From: Lacrimispora indolis DSM 755
GTDB lineage: Bacteria; Bacillota; Clostridia; Lachnospirales; Lachnospiraceae
Assembly (NCBI RefSeq): GCF_000526995.1
Contig: NZ_AZUI01000001.1
Span: forward strand, 930,001 to 994,000
Direction: 5' to 3'
DNA length: 64,000 nucleotides
The first letter of the stretch is position 1, and the number at the start of each line of letters is the position of its first letter. Positions 45,861 to 53,617 of the stretch are shown here, piece by piece. The position numbers and the translations under genes were made by a program. A model generated the notes under the pieces. That model did no database searches, had not been told where the DNA came from, and was given only the letters and a program-made list of their open reading frames with translations.

Positions 45861-47585
45861 CTATGCCTCGGACTGCGTCCGGTGCAGACGGCTGTATATG
45901 CCACCTTGTTGCAGCAGCTTCTGATGCCCTCCCTGCTCGGCAATGCCCTCCTCCGTCATCACCAAAATCCGGTCGGCGCTGCGCACGGTCGCCAGCCGAT
46001 GGGCAATAATCAGGGTTGTCCGCCCTTTTGTAAGCTTGGCGAGGGATTTCTGTATTGCCGCCTCGGTTTCTGTGTCCAGAGAGGAAGTCGCTTCGTCCAG
46101 AATGAGGATGGGCGGGTTTTTTAGGAACATCCGGGCGATGGACAGCCGCTGCTTTTGTCCGCCAGAAAGCTTTACGCCCCGTTCTCCGATGAGGGTATCC
46201 AGACCATCTGGCTGCTCCCGGATAAATTCGTCGAGCTGGGCGCACCGTACCGCCTCCCATATTTCCTGCTCCGTGGCGTCCAGCTTGCCGTACTGAATGT
46301 TCTCCCGGATGGTCCCCGCGAACAAAAACACATCCTGCTGCACCACACCAATCTGCCGCCGCAGAGACTGAAGCGTGATTTTCTTAATATCTGTTCCATC
46401 AATGGTGATGCGCCCGGAGTCCGCTTCATAGAACCGGGGAAGCAGGCTGCAAAGCGTGGTCTTTCCCGCACCGGAAGCGCCCACAAAGGCGACAGTTTCT
46501 CCAGCTTTGACGGAAAGGTTTATGTTCTCCAGTACGGTTTGGTCTTTGTTGTAGCCAAAGGTGACGTCTTCGTATTCGATATCCCCGCGCAGAAAACATA
46601 CTTCATCAGCGTCCGGGGTGTCCTTGATCTCCGGTTCGGTGTCCATGATTTCAGCAAAGTTTTTAAATCCAGCCATACCGTTGGGAAACCGGACAGAAAA
46701 AGCGGCCAGCATCTGGATTGGCATCATCATTACATTTCCAAGCAGTATGAAACCAAACAGCTCACCGCTGCTCATGCCGCCATTTAAAGAAAGGTAGCTG
46801 CCGCCCAGCAGGGCAAGCACCGGAAGCAGGCTGAGGAATACATATGTTACTGCCTCATTCTTCGCGGTATGCTTGAAGCCCTCAATTTTTGCCTCACAGA
46901 ATTTCTCATTGTCCTTTCTGAACAGCTTTTGCTGATAAGGCTCGTTGGCAAAAGCCTGCACCACCCGGATGCCCCCGATTCCGTCCTCTAACCGGGACAT
47001 AAAGCCGCCGATGGCCCCAAACATGCGTTTCCTGGCCTCCACGAGCTTCTTCATAAAATACATGTTGATTGCAAGCAGCACCACGACAAAGATGCTCATC
47101 AAAAGGGCAAGCTGCCAGTTAGCGCAAAACATCAGGAACATGGAGCCAATCAGGGTGAAAACCGAGATCAGAAGATGCTCAGGCCCATAGTGAGCCATGT
47201 TCCCCACGTCCAGCAGGTCGTTGGAAATACGGGACGCAAGCTGGCCGGTTTTGTGGTTATCAAAAAATCGGAAGGAGAGCTTTTGCATATGTATATATAG
47301 CTCGGTTCGCAGGTCGGTTTCGATATATAGCCCCAAACGCTCTCCCCAATAACCCACGATGTATTTTAGAACAGTGTTGACAAGATAGATGCCCGCCAGC
47401 GCAGCGCAGGCAGATGAAATGAGGTTCCAGTCCCCGGTGGGCAGGAGGGTATCTACAATACGGCTCACTGTAAACGGAAAAAGCAGTCCCAGCAGAGCTG
47501 CTGCCGCCGCGCAGAACAGATCCAGAAAAAACAGTCTTTTATAGGGGCGGTAATAGCACAGGAAGCGTCTTAAGTTCTTCATCAC
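45861..47585 (-). CDS. Exporter-fold ABC protein (fused TMD-NBD) in the metal-uptake operon
   Basis: 574 residues. Six membrane helices (residues about 20-300), then an NBD with Walker A GASGAGKTT, signature [14 protein letters not shown] and Walker B ILILDEATSSLD. A half-transporter with no partner gene, so a homodimer. Starts at GTG 47585 or ATG 47582. In the operon between receptor and permeases. Exporter-fold importers such as YbtPQ and IrtAB take up metallophores, so import or siderophore export are both possible. Confidence 0.88.
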   Translation of the reverse strand: MMKNLRRFLCYYRPYKRLFFLDLFCAAAAALLGLLFPFTVSRIVDTLLPTGDWNLISSACAALAGIYLVNTVLKYIVGYWGERLGLYIETDLRTELYIHMQKLSFRFFDNHKTGQLASRISNDLLDVGNMAHYGPEHLLISVFTLIGSMFLMFCANWQLALLMSIFVVVLLAINMYFMKKLVEARKRMFGAIGGFMSRLEDGIGGIRVVQAFANEPYQQKLFRKDNEKFCEAKIEGFKHTAKNEAVTYVFLSLLPVLALLGGSYLSLNGGMSSGELFGFILLGNVMMMPIQMLAAFSVRFPNGMAGFKNFAEIMDTEPEIKDTPDADEVCFLRGDIEYEDVTFGYNKDQTVLENINLSVKAGETVAFVGASGAGKTTLCSLLPRFYEADSGRITIDGTDIKKITLQSLRRQIGVVQQDVFLFAGTIRENIQYGKLDATEQEIWEAVRCAQLDEFIREQPDGLDTLIGERGVKLSGGQKQRLSIARMFLKNPPILILDEATSSLDTETEAAIQKSLAKLTKGRTTLIIAHRLATVRSADRILVMTEEGIAEQGGHQKLLQQGGIYSRLHRTQSEA

Positions 47586-47635
47586 AATCAGTTTCGCCCC
47601 TCCTTTCCGTGGTAATATAAAAATTCAGGCAATAC

Positions 47636-47677
47636 AAAAAGCCGGGCGCAGGCCATCGAACAGGCTGTGCCCGGTTT
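47636..47677 (-). terminator. Terminator-like hairpin between receptor gene and ABC gene
   Basis: Minus strand CCGGGCACAG...CTGCGCCCGG followed by CTTTTT. It lies inside the putative operon, about 75 bases after the receptor stop, and could lower expression of the downstream genes relative to the abundant binding protein. Confidence 0.65.
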
Positions 47678-47750
47678 TCAAGCATGATTTCTCCAGAAAT
47701 TACTTGGAATAGATCTGTGCCGAATTTTCGTTCTGTCCTGTTGGTTTGGT

Positions 47751-48728
47751 TTATTCTGAAGGTGCCATGGCGTTCAGGATTGTTTTCACACCAAGTTCCA
47801 TTGCCAGCGGTCCTCCGGAGAAAGCCGAACGATCCAGAATATACACATGTCCCAGCTTAACGGCACTTAGGGATCCCCATAACGCATTTTCTTCCAAGCT
47901 CTTTCGTATGGCTTCATCATCCTCATTCAGTGCATCTTCATAGAAAAAGATATAGTCAGGGTCGGCTTCGGCAAACCCTTCATAGGAGGTGACTGCACCT
48001 GCTGACACGCTATCCGGCTTTGAAAGGGCGCTAGTTATGCCCAAGCCACCTTCCGGGCTATATACATAGTCGGGCATCCAGTAATTAACATCTTTCTCTA
48101 AGGGCCGGATCAAAGCCACCGTTTTATCTGAATGAGCGCTCAATGTCATGCGCGCTTCTGAAATCATGGCTTCCAAGTCTGTGATCCGTTCCTCGGCCAA
48201 TGCTTCTTCGCCCAATATCCTGCCATATTCACGAAGTGTCCCCTGCCAGGTGCCAAAGTTATCTTTTCTGCTGACAACAACGGTCGGCGCAATTTTCCTA
48301 AGGCTGTCTAATATCTCGTCATGCACCCCGGCTGCTGAGATGATCAGGTCGGGTTCAATCTCCACGAGTTTTTCCAGGTTAGGTTCCCTGGTACCGCCCA
48401 GATCAATAAGTTCTGTTTTTTCCAAATACGGTTTAAGTGACTCCCAGCCATTGTATACTTCCAGATCTGTCGCGGCATAAAGCGGTGCATTCAGTGCCAA
48501 TACCGCTTCGTAATGATGGAAGAACAGCAAAGCGATTTTCTGCGGTTTTGCCTCTAAGACCACTTCCGTTCCGCTGGCATCAACATATGTTCTCGGCCAC
48601 GCTGCCGCTTCCGTATTTCCTGTTTCCGGCGTGCTTGTTCCGCTGTTATCCACAGGTGTTCCGGCACAGCCCGCCACCAATCCGGTTAAAAGTGCGGCTG
48701 TCAAAAACAGCCCCAGTAGTCTTTTCAT
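47751..48728 (-). CDS. Siderophore/metal-complex-binding lipoprotein (FecB/FhuD-like)
   Basis: 325-residue precursor. Lipoprotein signal with lipobox LVAGC, a Ser/Thr-rich linker, then a type III binding-protein fold with IALLFFHHYEAVLALNAPLY, EPDLIISAAGVHDEIL and DPDYIFFYEDALNEDDEA. Long central helix present. ATG 48728 has GGAGG 8 bases upstream. First structural gene after the regulator; a GTTAG/CTAAC operator lies 26 bases before it. Confidence 0.88.
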   Translation of the reverse strand: MKRLLGLFLTAALLTGLVAGCAGTPVDNSGTSTPETGNTEAAAWPRTYVDASGTEVVLEAKPQKIALLFFHHYEAVLALNAPLYAATDLEVYNGWESLKPYLEKTELIDLGGTREPNLEKLVEIEPDLIISAAGVHDEILDSLRKIAPTVVVSRKDNFGTWQGTLREYGRILGEEALAEERITDLEAMISEARMTLSAHSDKTVALIRPLEKDVNYWMPDYVYSPEGGLGITSALSKPDSVSAGAVTSYEGFAEADPDYIFFYEDALNEDDEAIRKSLEENALWGSLSAVKLGHVYILDRSAFSGGPLAMELGVKTILNAMAPSE

Positions 48729-48753
48729 GATTCCTTCCTCCAATATAAATATT

Positions 48754-48771
48754 AGTTAGTTTTGTCTAACT
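48754..48771 (-). promoter_or_regulatory. Inverted-repeat operator, site 2 (receptor gene)
   Basis: AGTTAG-TTTTGT-CTAACT, 6-base arms. On the minus strand TTGAGT immediately precedes it and TATTTA follows 17 bases later, so it would lie between -35 and -10. Core identical to site 3 and close to site 1. Confidence 0.65.
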
Positions 48772-48832
48772 CAACACCAGTAAGTGTATCAAAACATGGT
48801 AAACAAGTAAATACACTTTTTTCCGCTTAAAG

Positions 48833-49663
48833 CTATACTTTTCCCGCTTTTGCTTCTGCCCGGAAATCCGTAGGTGTAATCCCAGTAATTTTCTTAAATA
48901 TTCTGCTGAAATAATAGGAATTTATATATCCTGCGTACTCCGCCACCTGTATAACAGGGCAGTCGCTTATTCTCAGAAGCTCTTTGGAACGCTCGATCCG
49001 AAGGGCTGTTAAATACCGGATGGGTGCCATTCCCATATGTCTTTGGAACAGCTCTGCAAACCGTTTCCCATCCATGCCGTACTGCGCCGCCAGCTCTGTT
49101 ATGGAAAACTGCCTGGAATAGTTTTCATGCATAAAAGCGACCGCATCCTCAATTAAGCTGCCACAGTTATCACAATGCTGCCTGAAGGCCGACACAACAA
49201 TTTCCTCAATCAGATTGTGAAACAGGGAACGGCTTCGCAGAGCTGCCGCACTCCCCGGCGTGACTGAGCTGGTAACCAGCTGGCTTACCATGTCAAACAA
49301 ACGGGGATTCATCCCGACTGGGATATTAAAGTCAGAAGAAAAAAAAGGTGATGAAGAATGCACGTGCTGGGGGACCTGATAATGAAGCAGCGCATATCGC
49401 CATGTCGTATTTCCGATTACTTTTTTATCCAATTGCACACCTGGACCCGCATGAATCACCATGCCGGGCGTCATGATATAGGGTACGCCGCTTAATGTAA
49501 AGCAGGCGCTTCCCTCAAGGGGAATGACCAATCCGCAAAACTCCGGTGAAGTCTGGGCGTTGACAATAGACCGGCCTGGCTGGATGTGATATTGACCAGC
49601 AGCCGCAAAGGTTATATCTGTCCCTGCGTAATAATCTGCAAGATTATTAATGTTTATCTTCAT
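48833..49663 (-). CDS. AraC-family regulator with cupin-like sensor domain
   Basis: 276 residues. N-terminal cupin-type domain (LVIPLEGSACFTLSGVPYIMTPG) and C-terminal double helix-turn-helix (ITELAAQYGMDGKRFAELFQ; IQVAEYAGYINSYYFSRIFKKITGITP). By position and type it resembles YbtA/Btr-like regulators that bind the ferric siderophore and activate uptake genes. Own promoter at 49849-49877 with site 3 over the start point. Confidence 0.85.
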   Translation of the reverse strand: MKININNLADYYAGTDITFAAAGQYHIQPGRSIVNAQTSPEFCGLVIPLEGSACFTLSGVPYIMTPGMVIHAGPGVQLDKKVIGNTTWRYALLHYQVPQHVHSSSPFFSSDFNIPVGMNPRLFDMVSQLVTSSVTPGSAAALRSRSLFHNLIEEIVVSAFRQHCDNCGSLIEDAVAFMHENYSRQFSITELAAQYGMDGKRFAELFQRHMGMAPIRYLTALRIERSKELLRISDCPVIQVAEYAGYINSYYFSRIFKKITGITPTDFRAEAKAGKV

Positions 49664-49825
49664 TTAATGTTCCACCTCCTGCGTCACGGGCCATGTGCCC
49701 GCAAAATTCCCACGTGGTATTGGTTTTCATGACGGCTTTACCCTTTCGGCATCATAACATTATGGATCATATGGTTATCTGCCGCTTTCTCTCAGCAATT
49801 GTTTAAACAGCATGACGGCAAGCCT

Positions 49826-49843
49826 GGTTAGTTTTGTCTAACC
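49826..49843 (-). promoter_or_regulatory. Inverted-repeat operator, site 3 (AraC gene)
   Basis: GGTTAG-TTTTGT-CTAACC, 6-base arms, immediately downstream of the -10 of the AraC-gene promoter. Shares GTTAGTTTTGTCTAAC exactly with site 2. Confidence 0.65.
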
Positions 49844-49848
49844 GTTTT

Positions 49849-49877
49849 ATAATACCATAATTCCGACGATTTTACAA
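49849..49877 (-). promoter_or_regulatory. Promoter of the AraC-family gene
   Basis: Minus strand TTGTAA (49872-49877), 17 bases, TATTAT (49849-49854). The transcript would start in or next to operator site 3 and have a 5' leader of about 180 bases. Confidence 0.55.
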
Positions 49878-49969
49878 TGATAAACAGCACTTGCCAATTA
49901 CCGGCAAAACAGCGCTGGGCTTGCCCCCTTCTGTCACAGCGGCCAATACCGGTCCCGCCCCGCAGGCAG

Positions 49970-50000
49970 AAAAAGAGGCGGACAGCCTAAACTGTCCGCC
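49970..50000 (-). terminator. Terminator-like hairpin after the toxin region
   Basis: GGCGGACAG (49977-49985) pairs with CTGTCCGCC (49992-50000); minus strand continues TCTTTTTC. It would end transcripts leaving the toxin gene toward the AraC gene. Confidence 0.5.
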
Positions 50001-50221
50001 CCTGCATAGGGATTTATATCCGGTTCACTTTTTTTCCATATGGTTCCCCGCCTTAATACCGGGGCTGATTCTCTGTAAGCAACCTGTAAGCAGCCTGTAT
50101 ATTTCCATCCAAATATACCCATGTAAATATAAGTCGGAAACTGTTGAACTTACATTACTTTTACCCTTATGAAACAGGCAAAAACTATCGCTTGAAGAAC
50201 TTAGAGTGCTGATTATATGAG

Positions 50222-50267
50222 AAGCAAAGCCACCCTTAACCGTCCAAAGTTTATAGGGTGGTTTTGC
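50222..50267. promoter_or_regulatory. 3' hairpin of the type I toxin module
   Basis: AGCAAA(G)CCACCCT pairs with AGGGTGG(T)TTTGCT around a 16-base loop, just after the toxin stop codon. Stable 3' structures and antisense overlap here are typical for TxpA-type toxin mRNAs. A possible antisense promoter on the plus strand, TTGAAG-N16-TATATG, lies near 50190-50217. Confidence 0.45.
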
Positions 50268-50276
50268 TATGTACAG

Positions 50277-50366
50277 CTACTTACAAAACGAAAAAACGAA
50301 TGTAAGTAATGCCAAAAGGAAAAGACCAAAGGTCATAATATCCTTAAAATCAAAACGATTTTTCAT
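50277..50366 (-). CDS. Holin-like/TxpA-type type I toxin, 29 residues
   Basis: Begins MKNRFDFKDIMTFG, then a hydrophobic helix (LFLLALLTFVFSF) and CK. The sequence and its GGGGGTGATGCCT ribosome region match the small membrane toxins annotated as putative holin-like toxin in Firmicutes. Such peptides depolarise the membrane unless a cis-antisense RNA blocks them. The gene is too short for most gene finders. Confidence 0.8.
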   Translation of the reverse strand: MKNRFDFKDIMTFGLFLLALLTFVFSFCK

Positions 50367-50375
50367 AGGCATCAC

Positions 50376-50396
50376 CCCCATTCTCTTAGAATGAGG
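50376..50396 (-). promoter_or_regulatory. Hairpin masking the toxin ribosome site
   Basis: In the toxin mRNA CCTCATTCT-AAG-AGAATGGGG forms a perfect 9-bp stem (50376-50396) that pairs with the G-run used as Shine-Dalgarno sequence. Such masking delays translation of full-length type I toxin mRNAs. Confidence 0.6.
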
Positions 50397-50431
50397 TCAA
50401 CACACCCTGCAACACGATTGTCCTTGTGCAT

Positions 50432-50461
50432 ATTCTATCATATGGATTCCTTTCCTTACAA
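50432..50461 (-). promoter_or_regulatory. Promoter of the type I toxin gene
   Basis: Minus strand TTGTAA (50456-50461), 18 bases, TAGAAT (50432-50437), about 65 bases before the toxin ATG. Confidence 0.5.
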
Positions 50462-50576
50462 TCGATAATTTTTCTATTTCGTATATCTTTTTATTTGTAA
50501 GTTACCTGTTAGTTACATGTCAGTTACCTCTGAATTTTGATACTATTTACAAGCGTTTCTTGTTGTTTCATCATAT

Positions 50577-50612
50577 AAAAAAACCCCGAAAACATAATGT
50601 TTTTCGGGGTTC
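50577..50612 (-). terminator. Terminator of rplM-rpsI
   Basis: Minus strand AACCCCGAAAA...TTTTCGGGGTT followed by a run of T. Starts about 25 bases after the rpsI stop. Confidence 0.9.
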
Positions 50613-50637
50613 TGGTGATATTCGATTTTCTGTGTGC

Positions 50638-51030
50638 TTATCTCTTTGAGAACTGCGGAGCACGACGAGCTGACTTTAAGCCGTACTTCTTTCTTTCTTT
50701 CATTCTTGGATCTCTTGTTAAGAAACCTGCTTTCTTAAGAACCGGACGATAGTCCGCGTCTGCCTGAAGCAAAGCTCTTGAGATGCCGTGTCTGATTGCA
50801 CCGGCCTGTCCGGTGAATCCGCCTCCGTGAACGTTTACAAGAATGTCAAACTTATCAACTGTCTCTGTAGCAACTAACGGCTGACGTACAACAAGCTTTA
50901 ATGTTTCAAGACCTAAATACTGGTCAATATCTCTCTTATTGATGGTAATCTTACCAGTGCCTGGTACTAAATATACTCTAGCGATAGATTTTTTTCTTCT
51001 ACCTGTTCCATAAAATTTTGCATTAGCCAT
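50638..51030 (-). CDS. rpsI: 30S ribosomal protein S9
   Basis: 130 residues. [19 protein letters not shown] at the start and the basic C-terminus ending PQFSKR, whose last residues contact P-site tRNA. GGAGG precedes the ATG. Follows rplM by 28 bases, the universal pair. Confidence 0.97.
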   Translation of the reverse strand: MANAKFYGTGRRKKSIARVYLVPGTGKITINKRDIDQYLGLETLKLVVRQPLVATETVDKFDILVNVHGGGFTGQAGAIRHGISRALLQADADYRPVLKKAGFLTRDPRMKERKKYGLKSARRAPQFSKR

Positions 51031-51058
51031 GATAACTTCCTCCTTTCAGCGCCTCTGA

Positions 51059-51493
51059 TTAAAATTTGAACTCTAAAACTTCTGGTTTCTGAGCAGCATT
51101 GTCATGTTCTGCACCTGCGTATACGTGAAGTTTTGTTATCATGCTTCTACCTAAAGGTCCCTTTGGAAGCATACCTTTAACAGCCAGTTCAATGACTTTT
51201 TCAGGCTTCTTAGCCATCATTTCTCTTAAAGTTGTTTCTTTCATACCACCTACATAGTCAGAGTGGTTATAGTAAATCTTCTGATCTAATTTCTTACCGG
51301 TTACGGTAATCTTATTTGCGTTTACAACGATCACATAATCGCCGCAATCCATATGCGGTGTGTAGATCGGTTTATTCTTACCTCTTAATACCTTAGCTAC
51401 TTCTGAAGCCAAACGTCCTAATGTATATCCTGTAGCATCAACTACGTACCATTTTCTTTCAATTGTTGCTGGACTAGCCATAAAAGTCTTCAT
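51059..51493 (-). CDS. rplM: 50S ribosomal protein L13
   Basis: 144 residues, with [17 protein letters not shown] and [17 protein letters not shown] lies 7 bases before the ATG. First gene of rplM-rpsI; leader and consensus promoter upstream. Confidence 0.97.
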   Translation of the reverse strand: MKTFMASPATIERKWYVVDATGYTLGRLASEVAKVLRGKNKPIYTPHMDCGDYVIVVNANKITVTGKKLDQKIYYNHSDYVGGMKETTLREMMAKKPEKVIELAVKGMLPKGPLGRSMITKLHVYAGAEHDNAAQKPEVLEFKF

Positions 51494-51543
51494 TGGACAA
51501 CCTCCTGTAAATTATGGTTTTTATAAGCATAACTATATTACAA

Positions 51544-51574
51544 AATGCTCACTCCGGGGCTTTGGCTGAACATT
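51544..51574 (-). promoter_or_regulatory. Putative L13 leader hairpin
   Basis: In the rplM 5' leader, AATGTTCA pairs with TGAGCATT around a G+C-rich loop. An A+T-rich unpaired stretch leads to the AGGAGG. Position and size match the autoregulatory L13 leader of Firmicutes, but I cannot confirm the consensus. Confidence 0.45.
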
Positions 51575-51597
51575 TTCGTCTAACGTCACAGTTATAC

Positions 51598-51626
51598 ATT
51601 ATATTACATTCAGCCGGATGTGTCAA
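51598..51626 (-). promoter_or_regulatory. Perfect consensus promoter of rplM-rpsI
   Basis: Minus strand TTGACA (51621-51626), 17-base spacer, TATAAT (51598-51603): identical to the vegetative consensus. Confidence 0.85.
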
Positions 51627-51752
51627 CCTCTTTTCCCATAATATATGAAGAAACTCGCTTTGCAGGCCCTTCTTGTCGCTTCCTTAATCACCAAATGAAC
51701 CTGCAATCACGATTGCTTGACTTCCTGCTCGCATCAATCAAGATTTTTCGGC

Positions 51753-52778
51753 TTATTTTTGCGTCATATACCAGCCCTTGTTCTCAGAATCAGCCTGAAA
51801 AGTATAAAATCCGTAAGCTTTCTCCAAAATGATCCTTCCAGCCTTCTCCTCATCTCTCACAAAAATGGTCCTGGCGCCGTTTTGTACCGCCTGATGGACC
51901 ACCCGGATCAAAAGTCTTTCAAAATCTTCCTCCCGGCACCTGTGGATATTAAGCCAGGCCTTTCCTTCCGAAATGATCTGATCCTGGAAAAGAGTATAAC
52001 TCCATTCCTTATTTTCTCCCCTGATCTGTTTCTTAAGTTCTGTTTCATAATCAAGGCTTACCAGAGTAAGTCCCTTGGCAGCCGCCTTTGGCCCTGCTGT
52101 TTTCCGGTCCCTGGCATCTAAGATCTCTTCTACATAAGACGGCGGATACACTCCCATTCCCACCTTCATCAATGTTCCGGCAATGATCCGCACCATGTTA
52201 TACAAAAAACCGCTTCCCTTAATGCGGATCGTAATGAGATCCCCGGCCTTTTCAATGTCCAGGCTGTAAATGGTACGCACCGTTTCTTCTGCCTGTCCCC
52301 GGGCCGTACAGAAGCTTTTAAAGTCATGCTCTCCCACCAGATACGCACCGCCTTCCCGCATCCGTTCCACATCCAGGGGAAAATAGCAGAAATAGCTGTA
52401 CAGCCTCATGGTAGGCACTTCGATTTTCCGGTTCATGATTTTATATTCATATGTTTTAACACAGTTCTGCTTTCTTGGATGATAATCCGGCGCTACCTCC
52501 TCAGACTGCAGAATCCGGATATCATCCGGCAGCCTCTGGTTTAAGGCAAAGCATATTTTATCGGCAGGCATCCGATTCTCCGTATTAAAGACTGCCACAT
52601 TTCCCTCAGAATGAACCCCGGAATCAGTCCTGCTGGCACCGATCACGGTAACAGGCTCCTTTAAAAGACAAGTCAGTTCTTTATTAAGTACTTCCTCAAT
52701 GGTGATCCCGTTATTCTGGATCTGCCAGCCGCAGTAATTGGTGCCGTCATAGGCAACAATCATCTTAACCCGTTTCAT
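51753..52778 (-). CDS. truA: tRNA pseudouridine synthase A with C-terminal extension
   Basis: Makes pseudouridine at positions 38-40 of tRNA anticodon arms. Residues 1 to about 245 are TruA: VAYDGTNYCGWQ, GASRTDSGVHSEGNVAVF with the catalytic Asp52, and FLYNMVRIIAGTL. About 95 further residues follow (from KKQIRGENKEW), reading like a small alpha/beta domain (ARTIFVRDEEKAGRIILEKAYG), perhaps a GNAT fragment. Ordinary TruA ends near 245-260 residues. ATG 52778 has GGAGG upstream. Coupled to ecfT as in other Firmicutes. Confidence 0.92.
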   Translation of the reverse strand: MKRVKMIVAYDGTNYCGWQIQNNGITIEEVLNKELTCLLKEPVTVIGASRTDSGVHSEGNVAVFNTENRMPADKICFALNQRLPDDIRILQSEEVAPDYHPRKQNCVKTYEYKIMNRKIEVPTMRLYSYFCYFPLDVERMREGGAYLVGEHDFKSFCTARGQAEETVRTIYSLDIEKAGDLITIRIKGSGFLYNMVRIIAGTLMKVGMGVYPPSYVEEILDARDRKTAGPKAAAKGLTLVSLDYETELKKQIRGENKEWSYTLFQDQIISEGKAWLNIHRCREEDFERLLIRVVHQAVQNGARTIFVRDEEKAGRIILEKAYGFYTFQADSENKGWYMTQK

Positions 52779-52803
52779 ATATCCTCCTTTTTCATAGGAA
52801 GTC

Positions 52804-53604
52804 TTATCCCATGATTCCAATTCCTACGATAGCGGCCAGATATACCAGATACACCAGATAGGCGACTCCGTCCTGTTTTCCATACCGGAGGGGCTTCATT
52901 TTAGTCCTTCCTTCTCCTCCCCGGTAGCATCTGGCCTCCATGGCCATCGCCAGATCCGTGGCGCGGCGGAAAGCGGAAATAAACAATGGAACCAGAAGGG
53001 GGATCATGTTCTTTGCCTTCTGGATCAGATTTCCTGTTTCAAAATCAGCTCCCCTGGCCATCTGAGCCTTCATGATCTTATCTGTTTCTTCCACAAGGAT
53101 GGGGATGAACCTTAAGGCAATGGACATCATCATGGATACCTCATGGACAGGAACTCCCACCTTCTTTAAAAATCCCAGGCTTTTTTCCAGGCCATCAGTC
53201 AGCTGGTTTGGCGTGGTGGTAAGAGTCATGATGGAAGATCCGATCACCAGGTAAATGAGCCGGACTCCCATAAATGCCGCTATTTTAACGCCTTCCTTTG
53301 TTATTTTCAAAAATCCCAGCCTGATGATCGGCTCCCCCGGAGTCAGGAACAAATTAAAGCTGACGCTGATAAGAAGCAGAAATACGATCGCCTTTAATCC
53401 TCTCACCATGAACTTAAATGGGACTTCGCTCAACCGGATCGCCATAATCAGAAAAAGGGTGGCGATCAGATACGCCCATATGTCATTTGCAATAAAAAGG
53501 GATATGATGAAAACCATAGTCCCAAACAGCTTTGTCCGTGGATCCAGCCTGTGAAGTCTGGAATCCACCGGATAATACTGCCCTAAAGTAATATCTTTCA
53601 GCAT
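52804..53604 (-). CDS. ecfT: ECF transporter T component
   Basis: 266-residue membrane coupling protein of energy-coupling-factor importers. Several membrane segments and the two Ala-Arg-Gly-type coupling motifs are visible (QMARGAD, MEARCYRGG). Works with EcfA1/EcfA2 and exchangeable vitamin-binding S components, none of which is nearby. Confidence 0.92.
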   Translation of the reverse strand: MLKDITLGQYYPVDSRLHRLDPRTKLFGTMVFIISLFIANDIWAYLIATLFLIMAIRLSEVPFKFMVRGLKAIVFLLLISVSFNLFLTPGEPIIRLGFLKITKEGVKIAAFMGVRLIYLVIGSSIMTLTTTPNQLTDGLEKSLGFLKKVGVPVHEVSMMMSIALRFIPILVEETDKIMKAQMARGADFETGNLIQKAKNMIPLLVPLFISAFRRATDLAMAMEARCYRGGEGRTKMKPLRYGKQDGVAYLVYLVYLAAIVGIGIMG

Positions 53605-53617
53605 AATATCTCCCCAT

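Noticed and set aside
45839..45943. N-terminal extension of the first FecCD permease
   Set aside because: It lies inside the neighbouring ABC gene; ATG 45838 starts a normal permease.
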